Shown here one piece after another: positions 46,601 to 63,783 of a stretch of DNA of 64,000 nucleotides (its first letter is position 1; every line of letters begins with the position of its first letter). The stretch lies in NCBI RefSeq assembly GCF_901709675.1, contig NC_051106.1, positions 5,032,001-5,096,000 of the forward strand. Reading direction: 5' to 3'. The translations under genes were made by a program, and so were the position numbers. The notes under the pieces are model-generated. The model saw nothing but the letters and a program-made list of their open reading frames with translations. It had not been told where the DNA came from and did no database searches. This stretch comes from Syngnathus acus. Lineage: Eukaryota > Chordata > Actinopteri > Syngnathiformes > Syngnathidae.

Positions 46601-49600
46601 TGCAGCGTGACATGCCATTAATCAATCAGGACTTAACAATGCACTTCTAACGCTGCTGGTCATGGCCCTTTGACCTGATGACAATCTGACAGCGGGGGGG
46701 GATTTGAACCTGTGCAAAGACAAAGCTGAGGCACACTAATGAGCTGACGTCTAACCTGCAAACACGGCGTGTTGCACAGCCATGACGTCTGCATCACACA
46801 GAGCCCCCCAAAAAAAGCAATATGATTTGGAGTGCAACAACAAAACAATTATTTAAATTTACATTTTATGGCTTGAGCTACGTTTGAAAGTCCATTCATT
46901 AAAAAAAAAGAAGTTGATAGAATATCTTGTCTGCAGAGTTTCCAGACAGGCACACACGGACGCATACTGTGCATACAATGAATAAAGCAGAAAAATATTC
47001 ATAACAGTGTCAGGCTGGAATGTGAGGAGCGAAGATAAGAAGTCGTTTCTTCGTGTTGTGTAGTGATGAGCTGTAATACGGGGCTGAGGCCACAAGGGGT
47101 AATATCTACCGATTGAAGTTTAGGGCACGTACGAGACGGCCTGTCGTCAGTCATGCCCCAAGCTGAGAAGTGATAAGAAGTGTGTGGATGTGATAAAATC
47201 GGGGGGGTGGGGTAAAGGAATCCACACACTTTGCCAATTTTCTCTCGATGGCTGGCAGCCCGCGGCCTATAGAGATGCAGCCATCGATGTAGTTTCCAGC
47301 ACAGATGGCTGTGATTGCTTTTTGGAGCGCCACGTTTGAGTCCTACCTGACAAGTATTACAATGAAATCTGAGTGTGATTTCCATATACAGACATCATTT
47401 TGAATGTTATATATGGAAAATAAGGTGGTTTATGTTTGAGGATGTATATTATGTTTGTTATTCTTGCGTACAGATTATTGGAATGTGCTTCCGGGAAATG
47501 ACTAGCATCCAAAAACTAATTTCTCAGCACTCAAATATTGTGGCGCTTTGTTTGCCCTCATGTTGTACCCAGCTGTGTCTCAACTGTGTAATGAGTCTGG
47601 CTCAATTAACTTCTCTCCTTCCAACTTTTGTTCTTGTTATCTAGCCGCGGGAATACTCACAGATTTTCAACATTTTTTAAAATGTGCGAGTGGAGGAAAA
47701 ATAATAAAATGAGCAGACATCAAAACAGGCTATGAAGCGGTTCAGCCAAGAGAAATGTTACAAAAAGAATAAATTTGTTGGCAATAAATTTAGACCCTTT
47801 ATTTCATGGAAGAATATTTGGAATTTAGGTTGCACACGTAAATCAGTGGTCATGTTTTCGACATCAGAGTGGGCCAGCAGCATAAACAACATAAACGACA
47901 CTTAACATCTGCAGCAACAAAACATTTCTTGTCTCTCCTGAGTTGTAAGCTTATTGCTGTTGCTCAAAAGGCTTTGTCAATACTACTCTTCCTCTTTAGC
48001 AATTACCAGCCAAACACCAAGAACCACAAACCCAAAGCAGTTTTGAAGACACTGCTGGGTCATATTAACACAATTTGAGCAAAGCACTTGAAAACAAATC
48101 AAGTTGACAATGATGGATGTGTTTTCAAAAGGAAAACAGAAGGAGAATACTTAAATTTTCTTTCTAAGCATGATTAAATCCACGAATAGTGTCTGGGCCA
48201 ATTATCTACTTAACTGAAGCTGTGGAGCTGGTGAAAGAAAAAAAATCCTGCCACAATTTGGCTCCCTGAGACATTTAATATGACGTAAATAATTTAACAC
48301 AATCATTTCTTATGAGTCAATGTTTGTTCAATCACAAAGTTGCACACATTGCTAAACAATGGTGAGAAGAAAGTCTGGGGAGTTGAATCCATTTCACATT
48401 GTTGTCTAGCTGATGAAAAGAAAAGAGTATTTCCAGGTAAAGCCAATGTTGCGTGACTGGAGTCAGACCCATTTGGGTTTCTTGTCAGTCTGGGAAGCTC
48501 TACACCTGCGTCCAGGCCAAATGAATTACACTGTGACTCTGGAACGGCGACCCGTCGAGGCCATCGGGGTGTGCAAGCCCATGTCCCCACTTGTGCTGAC
48601 TTTCATCATCATCACATGAGTGGAAAGTTCAGTTTTCCTTACAGGCAAACACGGGGATTGTTATATGGAACTTGAGGGCGGGACTTCTGGTGCTAAATAC
48701 GTGAGGGGATGCCTGCAGAGCTGATTTGCATAGTGTTTCCACTGAACCGCATGTTAAGTCTTTGCCATCATCCCTGTAGATAAACTAGATCTTAATGTGA
48801 CTAAATGGTGCATGAAGGGGATTCTTCGTTCCCACTGGCCACTCTGCTGTGTGACAAAATCCACCACAATGCTTGCAGATAGATGGTTGGATTTATTTAA
48901 AATGCATTTCACTATTGTAAATACAGTACAAAATAAGATGCAGTCATAAAATATGCGGAATGATAATTTGCCTCATATGATAAGATTTATAAAAATGGAC
49001 AAAAAATGTATTCTTTTTTTCTCTAAATTATTATTTTTTTACCGCACTCAAGATGCCTAATAATGATTTTGGTGGAGGCCAAATTTCAGCTTTTAAATGC
49101 AACTTTCTTTGTCAGTGGGGAGGCAGCAGGTCAGCGTGACAGCATCTTTTTTCTCCTCACACTCCTTCTCTCAATCCATCCCCTCGTCACGCACACATCA
49201 GAGACAGCCCGCCTACCTTAGAGTGCCTTCTTGTAACACTGGGAGTGGAAACTCTATATTTCCAGCAATGATTTCATAATCACCCATCTGCAAGAATGAT
49301 ATTGTAGTTGTAGCATAGCTTAGGGATATATTGAAACAACAGCAAAAATCTACGTTTTTTTATTTTTTTTCCTGTCCTAAAAATCTGACAATGTATGAAA
49401 GCACTCAAACAAGGGATCAATATCAAATCAGATGTGTTAGCCTGCAGTTGCAAAGGCAAGTCTGCAAAATCAATTGCGCTAAACTGCTTGGAGCATTCAT
49501 GGGCAGAGGGAAACCAAAACTAAAAAATAATGGTGTCCGCTTCTCATAGTAGTCAATGTAAGAGCATCACAATTGAAGTCTTTTGTCATTTCCCAGACAG

Positions 49601-50400
49601 CATTGTGTTGGAAATATTTTTCCCCTGACTGAAATAATAATGCTAATTACTATGATGGCTGTCTGGTCGCTGTGATTATGTTGATTTGCAGCATCCTGAT
49701 TTGTCTATACATAGTCTGAATTAACACAATGCTTCACTCTGACTATTATTAATTATTTTATGTAACGCAGTGCCGCAAGTGGCGGGCAATTCTGTAGGTT
49801 CACAAATGAGGGCATTAATTGTTAAGCCATATTGTAATGTGGCCAAATGGCATGTACTTTCTGCAACGAGAACCGTGTAATTTGAGCTGTACTCTGCTGG
49901 GAGAAAATGGTGGGAATAATTGGCCAGCTGCAAACGACAGGAAAGGAAAGGAAAAGTAGCTCTTTATGTTAACAGCATTCACTAACCTTTTCCTCCAAGA
50001 GCTATCATGATATTGTATGTATGGACAATCAAATAAATGTTGACATATTGGCTTGTCGATGAAGGTTAGGGTCGATGATTATGATCCTAATTAAGCAGTA
50101 CAAATTCCAAAAAACAAATTGCACACGTATCAGATCATCATTATCCCACCTTAAAGGTTATACATCACACTGCATAATATTTCTAGCTATTACAAATCCA
50201 TCTCATCTGTCATGTATGAGTTGAAAAATAAAAAAATATTTATGAATGATGGTGCAATGCAAAAAAGGCCAGTATTTTTTATGGAAGGAGTTACATACAC
50301 TCAATACTTACACATAATTCACAATATAACGTAAATAGTCTACCATCATTTTTTATTAATAGCATTAATTGTTAGTGTATGTGTGCATGCAGAAGCCTCC
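40641..50400. other. Gene-poor interval between gabrr1 and cnr1
   Basis: No reading frame here resembles a known protein, and no splice-linked exons could be built. It holds an AT dinucleotide-like stretch (about 44705-44860), TTTA repeats (43575-43640), a G-run (45182-45196) and a diverged SINE-like piece at about 46683-46760 (minus-strand AGGTTCAAATCC). Regulatory elements for the two flanking neuronal genes could lie here, but I cannot judge conservation from one sequence. Confidence 0.5.
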
Positions 50401-50429
50401 CTCTTCATTTATTAATAACGAGGTGGTTG

Positions 50430-50768
50430 AGGTCGTGAGCCGAGTGGGGATATGCGCGCGCATTCACCTCGCGTGCGCGTGAAACCACGTGACCAGGCGC
50501 ACGCATGCAAAAAAAAAATAACATGAAAAAAGACACCCACACTCGCACACACCCACACAACCCCACTGGCTGCTTGCTTTTATTCCTACCGACATCCTCA
50601 TCTCCATTATTTTGCGATTTTTTGAACACAAAAAACATTATAAAACGGGAAGTATCTATTTTATTTACTTATTTTTTGGGAAGTTTCTGCAACAAAATGA
50701 GATGAAGATGCTTGTATAACTCAGATGCTTTACATCAATGTTGAGTCATGGACAAGAGCCAAGTCAAG
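50430..50768 (+). promoter_or_regulatory. cnr1: Candidate cnr1 promoter and non-coding first exon
   Basis: A locally CpG-rich block (GCGCGCATTCACCTCGCGTG) with an E-box in CCACGTGACC at about 50485 stands out in AT-rich surroundings. It is followed by a possible exon ending at 50768 with a strong CAAG/GTATGT donor. CNR1 genes have a 5' UTR exon spliced to a single coding exon; a possible matching acceptor (CCTTTTTAG) lies near 52180, about 50 bases before the start codon. This is inferred from motifs only. Confidence 0.4.
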
Positions 50769-52229
50769 GTATGTGGGTGCATGTTGTTTCAGTTCACGTT
50801 TACATTTTGATTGTTTTAAATGGATGATTATTGAAGTACTCTTTTGCAATTAGGCTTTTAAAAAGTCCTTAAACATTAAAACATAAAAATTTAATCAATG
50901 CTGCTGCAATTTAAAACATGATTACCTTTGCAGAATAATAGCAATATAGGAAAGAAAAATAACTCTTTAAAGTTAACTTTAACCCACAAGGGGATTTTTT
51001 TTAATCTAATTATGTTATTAACAAAACAAAACAAAATTGTGTAGCGGGGCAGAAATAAAAAGTAAAGTTCCATGTATAATTACAAGTCAGTACAGCAACT
51101 ATGCAATGTTTTTATGTAAAACATGACTGCTACTAATTGAAATTTTTCAAAATCCAAATAGCTGTGTGGACATTTTGACACGTCATTAAACCAATGATTA
51201 ATGGAATTAAAAAGCCAAATGTTGAATGACCTGTCTTTAATTGATAAGCAAGCCCTGACTGTCCTACATACTTAATTCGGTGATTTCCCCCGAGGCCGCG
51301 CAACCTTGCCATCAACTGTTCACTTTCTCACTATTGTCTGCTCGGCTGTCAGCTTGCCGATGCACCGATTCACCCCAAGGAAACACAATGACATCATCAT
51401 CATCATGCATCTTTGAACACTTAAGCACATTGCTTTGACTGCCACATTTGCATTCACGAGGACTCAGTCACAAGCTCTTCATTACAGCGACACACTCGAG
51501 TGACGTCAAAAACAAAAGATGTAATAAGGCCATTTGGCGATTTGAGAGGTATCCATTGAATATGTTTATGATGCATTAAAGTGAGCTATTTTTAATATTT
51601 TGACACTTTCACATGAGTCAATAAAATAAAGTAATGTATTATATTAGGAGCACATCTGAGCCTTTGTCCAATCAAACAATAGCTGCACTCTCACATTGAC
51701 ACTAATTGGAAAGAGCACCAAATTTCACGGTTTTGGCCTAAACCCCAGAGGAAAAAGTGATGAAAACATTCTTGATAGAAGTCTAGAATGCCTCTCAGAC
51801 AATGCCACTCACAATGAACACTACCATGAAGTTTAACCAGTTCTGCAAAAAAAAAGGAAGATTTAGGCTGTCAATGGTTAATTTTGAATATACTTTTGTT
51901 TTTACAAATTTATATTTTTCTTTTTAATTTTATTAAGTTTTGAAATTATCCTAGCCTCGTTTTACATTCATATAGTCACCGTATTGGGTCACACACCAAT
52001 AAAACTTGTTGAAATAGTTTGATTCTCGGTGTGATACCAGAACCACTGCTGGTACGCAAAAAAATGACAAAAGAAAACCTCAATGTGCTGTTTGTTATTT
52101 TATTCTTTTTTTTATTGAGTGCAGTACATTTGCATTTAACTTTCAGATAAACAACAATATTGTCCATATTGCCTTTTTAGACTTTCTGCACACCAGTCCA
52201 CTGAGCCTCTCTAGCGCCACCTATCAGTC

Positions 52230-53591
52230 ATGAAGCTGCCCCGGCTGTCGGGTGCCACCATGAGTGCACTGACGACGATGGTGCCGTACCTGGGCTCAAA
52301 CGACGCCATCTATGAAGACAGTTCCTCCAAGTATGGATTCCGCTTGGAAAAAATGCACTCTGCGTCCATTAGTAACACAAACAAGGTCATTTACAGCACC
52401 ATCGCGCCCATTTTCCCCATCAACATGTCGGAATCTCTTCTGACGAATGAGACTGACGGAATGGTGGTGCAGTGCGGGGAGAACTTTGAGGACAACATGG
52501 AGTGCTTTATGATCCTGACTCCTGGCCAGCAACTGGCCATTGCCATTTTGGCCCTGACATTAGGTACGTTCACAGTGTTAGAGAACCTGATGGTGCTGTG
52601 CGTCATCTTGCATTCGCAAACTCTACGATCCCGCCCGTCCTACCACTTCATAGGAAGCCTGGCCGTGGCGGACCTTATCGGGAGCATCATTTTCGTCTAC
52701 AGCTTCCTGGACTTCCACGTCCTCCACAGGAAGGACAGCCCCGAGGTTTTTCTCTTCAAGTTGGCTGGCGTCATCGCCTCCTTCACCGCCTCCGTGGGCA
52801 GTCTCTTCCTCACCGCCATCGACCGCTACATCTCCATCCACAGGCCTGTGGCGTACAAGCGCATCGTGACCAAAACCAAAGCGGTGGTGGCCTTCAGCCT
52901 CATGTGGAGCGTGTCCATAGTGTTCTCACTGCTGCCCCTGCTGGGCTGGAACTGCAAGCGCCTCAACTCAGTCTGCTCTGATATTTTCCCCCTCATCGAC
53001 CAGAGGTACTTGATGTTCTGGATCGGGATGACGAGCATCCTGCTGCTCTTCATCATCTACGCCTACATCTTCATCTTGTGGAAATCGCACCACCACGCTG
53101 TGCGCATGCTGAGCCGCACCTCCCAGAGAAGCATCATCGTCTACACAGCCGAGGGCACCAGGGTTCAGACAGTGAGACCCGAGCAGGCCCGGATGGACCT
53201 CCGCCTGGCCAAGACCCTCGTGCTCATCTTGGTGGCCCTCATAATCTGTTGGGGGCCGCTACTCGCTATCATGGTTTACGATCTCCTGGGAAAAGTAGAC
53301 GACTTCATCAAGACCGTGTTCGCCTTCTGCAGCATGCTGTGCCTGCTCAACTCCACCGTCAACCCCGTCATCTACGCCATGAGGAGCAAGGACCTGCGAA
53401 GGGCTTTCGCCAACATCTGCCACCTGTGTCGGCGAAGCACGCCTATGGATAACAGCGGGGAGAGCGACTGGAACAGCAGGAGCGTCAGGGCCAAAGATAG
53501 CGGAGGCAGTGGTGCCGACAGCCGAGTCAAAGTGGCCAGAGTTTATATTTCTGGTGCGCCAGATCCCACTTCTGGTGCAGATTCAGTGTGA
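52230..53591 (+). CDS. cnr1: Cannabinoid receptor 1 (class A GPCR)
   Basis: This is a single uninterrupted coding exon of 453 aa. The N-terminus has [13 protein letters not shown] (human LLYVGSNDIQYED), two sequons at N65 (NMS) and N73 (NET), and [15 protein letters not shown]. The seven-helix core is complete: [14 protein letters not shown] in TM2, K168 in HVLHRKDS (ligand lysine 3.28), DRY at 198-200, [21 protein letters not shown] in loop 2, CWGP at 340-343, NPVIY at 378-382, and a helix 8 Cys near 397-400. It couples to Gi/o and is activated by endocannabinoids. The N-terminus ([12 protein letters not shown]) and tail ([18 protein letters not shown]) are clearly diverged from zebrafish and human CNR1, so this may be the second teleost copy (cnr1b type). 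Confidence 0.93.
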   Translation: MKLPRLSGATMSALTTMVPYLGSNDAIYEDSSSKYGFRLEKMHSASISNTNKVIYSTIAPIFPINMSESLLTNETDGMVVQCGENFEDNMECFMILTPGQQLAIAILALTLGTFTVLENLMVLCVILHSQTLRSRPSYHFIGSLAVADLIGSIIFVYSFLDFHVLHRKDSPEVFLFKLAGVIASFTASVGSLFLTAIDRYISIHRPVAYKRIVTKTKAVVAFSLMWSVSIVFSLLPLLGWNCKRLNSVCSDIFPLIDQRYLMFWIGMTSILLLFIIYAYIFILWKSHHHAVRMLSRTSQRSIIVYTAEGTRVQTVRPEQARMDLRLAKTLVLILVALIICWGPLLAIMVYDLLGKVDDFIKTVFAFCSMLCLLNSTVNPVIYAMRSKDLRRAFANICHLCRRSTPMDNSGESDWNSRSVRAKDSGGSGADSRVKVARVYISGAPDPTSGADSV

Positions 53592-54930
53592 ATGTCTTCT
53601 GACTGTGTCTTGTGAATATTGTAAATAGGCTGAACTTCCTTGTGCACTTCATTTTGACTGTGGAGCGTGCCAAAGGAGGACCTTGTGATTCAGACATTTG
53701 AAGATGAACTCTGCAGCTGCCTCCTTAGGTACACCTGCAGTATCTAAAAAAAAAAAAAAAACATGGGGGCAAATTTTCCATTCCTCAATCCAACCTTGAA
53801 AGCTTCTGAAAGAGTCTTGTAGAATTTGTTGCAATAATTTAGCACTTGTTCTGAAAATTGGTCAATTAATTGTACTGGATTTCTTGAGGTTGTGCGGATG
53901 TTCCTTATGAATCATGAAATGTGCTTTGTTGTACAGGTTTCAATCTTAAACATTTTAGGCCAACTTTATCGCTACTACTGCATATCACAGGCGTGGGAAA
54001 AGCATTTTCCCGTCAGAAAGCCATTACGTTTTTTATGAAGTCCTCCAAAGGTCATACTAAATTGATGAACAAATGTTTTATTTATCCTTCCATGCATTTT
54101 CTATAACGCTTATTCTGTTCAGGGTCAAGGGGAGTTTGGACACTATGCCAGCTTACTTCAGGCAAAAGCCCATTATTTATGTATTTATTTATTTATTTAT
54201 TTATCTATTTAATGTATGCATTCAATATTATGAGCATAAATGTTTTGGTACTCTTAAGGTTTTGCTTTTATAACTGGGTGGCATGCATTATCAGTGCTGT
54301 AATGTTTTATGGGCCATAGGTTCACCCACCACAACATAGCACAGCAATAGCAAAAGTGGTGTGGTGGTAGTACTTTCATAATATTCAGTGGAAAAGTATA
54401 CTACTAAACCTCTTTATTTGAAAGTAGCATCTTGAAAGCAGCCGTGGGTGGTTATGTAAGATGTTGTGATGTTTGGCATTTCACCTCTTCTGAGTTGTTT
54501 ACTGTAGAATTCCTGTATCGTGTGTGTTTTGCTAAGCGAAAAATGTGAAAAATGTTTGGCTTTTTTTTGATAGCAGAAAATATTTGCAGCTATCACAGGA
54601 ATGTTCAGCGTGCTTGTAAAACATTGTGTGACAAATTGACACTGCCATATTCATGTCAAGCATCCATAGTGCCATTCTGTCTTTAGTAAATGCTTATTTT
54701 TCTGATCATAAAATTGTCACAATAATATGTGATATGTTTATAATAAAACCTTGAAATGCCACCAAACCAGTAGTGGATCAAATTTACAAATAATTCAAGA
54801 CCGCCCATCCTTTAGAATGTATGAAATTCACAATTACTACATTCTGCCGCAGGTTTGTCGATAGAACCCACTGACAGAGCAAATGGTGGTGAAATACTTA
54901 ATATTGAAATACATTTGCATAACAAATAAA
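53592..54930 (+). other. cnr1 3' UTR with two polyadenylation signals and a SINE-family tail
   Basis: AATAAA occurs at 54742-54747 and 54925-54930. A degenerate SINE-family tail lies at about 54087-54165 (CCATGCATTTTCTATAACGC), followed by a TTTA repeat at 54175-54215. The A-run at about 53746-53761 is not preceded by a signal. Confidence 0.45.
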
Positions 54931-55968
54931 GACATGTACAGCTTCAATATCGCAACCATGTGAGTTGCACAATTTATATGCTACTAGTTATCACTTACAC
55001 TGTTGTCTTTATGCATTCATAATAAGCTTTGGTAAAGGCATGCAGTTGTTCTGACACTCACAAATTCATACATACCTCTGAAATACCTTTTATGCTGTCT
55101 CTCTGCTGTTGTGTGAATGCAAAGTGGTTGCTCGAGCTTGGCATGCCTCTAACGAGAATAAATAGTTGGGGTTTCACACCAACAAAGGCTGCTCTGCAAT
55201 CAATTCAGCGCCCTGTGAAATGACTAGAATGAATGACAATATGCACAAGTATGTCAAAGATGCATTGTGCAGGATTTTGCAACCAAAACATATTTAAAAC
55301 AGGTTTTTAATTCGACTATTTATGACACACGTTTTATAAATAACAGATTAGCACCCACAATTTCTTCGAGGAAGGCCAAAAGATGGGAAAACCAAGTGCA
55401 AGCAAAGAAAGGTGTGCAATTGTATTTTTTCGGCCACAGGTGGAAGTAGCGATTAGAAGCTCAATATCCTGCGGAATTTGAAGCGTTAACTCAAAAAATG
55501 ATTTAGCAATTTAAAAAACATTATGCAAATCTTGAAACTTCATTTGGGACATATAATGGTATAGGCCAGTGGCTTTAAAAGTCTGCAAACTATTGAGTTG
55601 GAACAATTTTGTTTCTTCGGACAAAATAACTATCTTTTGAATAGAACAGCCAATAATTCAAATATAAATGCAGTAAAATTAATTTTCAAAATGACACTCA
55701 GTGGGAGATATGACTAAACCCGTTATTTTATTCATGAATTCAATTATGTTACATTATATCACAGCATTTTTAATGAATGCATTTTAGTAGTGCGACACTG
55801 ACCTCTTGTGGAAACAAACACAGCTTATTTTTATTTTCCTATCAACGTGGTCCGTCTGGAAGGTAACTTTAAAGCCATTTAGACTATAAGTAAAAACATC
55901 GAAAAACACACGAACTGTTCACGTCAGCTCTCATCAGGGCGTCTGTCATTCGCCTCTGAGCTGTCTTT

Positions 55969-56013
55969 ACTATAAGCCCCAGCATGCCTTGCAGTGAGGT
56001 CACGGTGACGTCA
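55969..56013 (+). promoter_or_regulatory. akirin2: akirin2 promoter: ZNF143/Staf-like site and CRE
   Basis: ACTATAAGCCCCAGCATGCC continuing TTGCA (55969-55993) closely matches the SBS consensus bound by ZNF143 (ACTACAATTCCCAGCATGCC type). Thirteen bases further on is a perfect CRE, TGACGTCA, at 56006-56013. The block sits about 200 bases before a splice donor at 56208 (AAAAG/GTAAGA) that ends a non-coding first exon. The second exon starts at 56502, nine bases before the start codon. Confidence 0.65.
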
Positions 56014-56510
56014 CTATCCGGGGGGGAAGCCGATATCCTCGTAACGAAAACAAGCGAGCAGCCGAGCCGCGTCTTGCTAAAGCTAGCTCCGCTATCTTTA
56101 ACGGCAGTCAGCCCGGTGCTGGGCTGCGAGCTCCCTCAACTTTTTTTTTCCAACAACCAACTTTTGAAAGACACTTCAACTACTGTACAAGACACGCTCT
56201 TTTAAAAGGTAAGATGTGAAATTTAATCTAAATCCGGGCAGCTAACGCCACCGTTTGCTTTGTTTTTTGTTATTAGTAGCTATCCCCAGGAGCTAACGTT
56301 AGCGCGTTAGCACCAGTTTAAAGGCTCAGCTGCGCAACATGATTGTCATGTGCTTGATAAGCGGCGCGATGTGATTTCGAGCAATAATTTCACGATGACA
56401 ACCTGCGATGACAAATCCATAACATTACGACTGTAAACGTCTGAGGATGTCAACTCTTCGTTTGGGGCTTATTTTGACACCTCTTCCTTATTTTTTATTA
56501 GTTTAAAGCA

Positions 56511-57647
56511 ATGGCGTGCGGAGCTACCTTGAAGAGGACCATGGATTTCGATCCACTCATGAATCCCGCTTCCCCTAAAAGACGAAGATGCATTCCCGTG
56601 TCTCAATCGTCGTCCTCCCCCAGGAAGTATCTAAGCTTGGAGCCCTCGCCATTCGGGGAGTCGTCATCCAGACTGAGCGCAGGTAATCCTAGCAAAGTTG
56701 AGGACCACGGGCCTTTGCAACCTGTTGTTCAGGCTCATCAAGACGAATATTTTGTGCTAAATGTCCTTCCTCCCCCAGAACAAATCCTCCACAGCATCAA
56801 GCAGGAGTACAAACGCATACAAAAGAGGAAGCATCTAGAGGCTGGGGGCTACCAGCCATCAGAGTGCTGCTGCTCTCCAGAATCTCCTCCTCCATCCCAG
56901 TCCACAATGTCAGGTTGGTTCCCACAGTCGTTTGACTAAAACAATGCCAAAACTGCAGATTGTTAACGCCAATTACTTTTGAAGGCCTGATTTAGATTCA
57001 GTTCAGGCTGTGCTTTGCCTCGGCCTACTTCCTCAATTATTTGAATCCAAATATTTATAGTTCTTTAAATTAGTCATTCATGTGGGTAATCAGGGACTGT
57101 GAAGATGCTTGTTTGTTTTTTGCAGTGACATCTTCCGGAGGCGCTTCCCCGTCTAGGAAGGAGCAACCTCTATTTACCCTCAGACAAGTTGGGATGATCT
57201 GTGAACGTCTTCTGAAAGAAAGGGAAGAAAAGGTGCGGGAGGAGTATGAGGAGACCATGACGTCCAAACTGGCAGGTCTGTAAGGAAAAATAAATGTTCA
57301 TTATCAGACATGAGCACGACTTGTATTGTATTTTTTTTTTCTTTTATCTCAGCCTTCACAAGCAATTACTTTGTCACTATGTTGTGCTTTGATGTGTTCA
57401 AAGAGTCACACGTAGACAGATTTCAATAGTAATTCAAAACAGTCCTTAAAACATTTGAATGGTTTGCCTCTGCAGAACAATACGACACCTTTGTGAAGTT
57501 CACACACGACCAGCTCATGCGATTCGGGGAACAACCTGCAAGCTGTAAGTGTGCGCCACGCGTCGTTCCCACATTTCTGTCCTGCAGTCACACATCTGCT
57601 TTCTGACTTTTGAGTTCATCTGCCTTTCTTCTCCAGATGTTTCCTGA
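56511..57647 (+). CDS. akirin2: Akirin-2 nuclear protein
   Basis: Five coding exons (56511-56682, 56779-56913, 57126-57275, 57476-57544, 57637-57647) give 178 aa (human 203). It starts [20 protein letters not shown], with the PKRRRC nuclear signal at about 23-28, [38 protein letters not shown], then [20 protein letters not shown], the coiled helix [30 protein letters not shown] and the invariant C-terminus YVS. Akirin2 bridges transcription factors to SWI/SNF and brings proteasomes into the nucleus through its YVS tail; that tail is intact. The protein is shorter because the alanine-rich stretch of the mammalian N-terminal half is absent. The first coding intron (96 bp) is in frame and has no stop. 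Confidence 0.95.
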
Positions 57648-58160
57648 GCTCACATGGCGTCCGTCTTTCATTGCATACGGATCATGTGACAACTCCAGCA
57701 AGGAAAAACAAATACACACACACACACACAAAAACACTCATCGTTGTTACGAGATTCAGTTTAGTTTAAATCAAACTTTCTTACTGTGCCATATTTCTGT
57801 GGTTGGGCAAATGGTTGTAAACAACCCGGTGCTTCCCGATGTAAGCGCAACCCCCTCCCCTTAACCTTCTCACCTGTGTGGTTGGTCACAGCTGTGTGTG
57901 CGCCGACAATTCTCACACTTTTTGTGACCATTTCCAGCTTTTACCAGCTTGTTCACTCTTTGGTTTGTTACGTGTAAATATGTTGGAACAGCACTGGGTA
58001 TGCTGTCAGAAGGAAGCTTAAAGTTGCCCCTCCATTTATTCATTTTTATAATTAAGTAGGCCAAATAGATTATTTTTTTCCCTTCCCTGACCAAGTGTTT
58101 TATTTATTTCCCTTTGTTTTATTTGTATAACTTTGAATCCATTATACTTAATCTGAAAAC

Positions 58161-58166
58161 AATAAA
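58161..58166 (+). terminator. akirin2: akirin2 polyadenylation signal
   Basis: AATAAA lies about 515 bases after the akirin2 stop codon. It is the last such signal before the convergent orc3 signal. Confidence 0.6.
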
Positions 58167-58193
58167 GGACTTTTAATTTTAAAGCATATGGAC

Positions 58194-58199
58194 TTTATT
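58194..58199 (-). terminator. orc3: orc3 polyadenylation signal
   Basis: TTTATT on the plus strand gives AATAAA on the minus strand, about 200 bases past the orc3 stop. It lies only 27 bases from the akirin2 signal, so the two convergent transcripts should abut or overlap. Confidence 0.6.
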
Positions 58200-58399
58200 T
58201 TTTCCCTACAAAAAGCACAATAAGCTCAAATATAATAGTTTTGGTATATTTTGCAACCGTGGAGTCATTCCTTCAATATTTTAAGAGGTTAGCTCATAAT
58301 CTAAAATGTCAGGCACTAAAAAACTTTAATTGATGAGACAACTACAAATCATTTCATTACATTCCAAATGAATTTCTTTTGTTTTTGGACCAATGTGGA

Positions 58400-63702
<5,303 letters not shown>

Positions 63703-63775
63703 TTTAGTATTTGTGTTTTTGAGCAAGTTGTTTCATCAATGAACTACCGTAGTGAAAGTGCCACAAGTCTGCTAC

Positions 63776-63783
63776 TTCCCGCC
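63776..63783 (-). promoter_or_regulatory. orc3: E2F-like site in the orc3 promoter
   Basis: TTCCCGCC (GGCGGGAA on the coding strand) lies about 75 bases upstream of the orc3 start codon, near a GTGACGTTA CRE-like word. E2F control of ORC and other origin-licensing genes is established; its use here is inferred. Confidence 0.5.
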
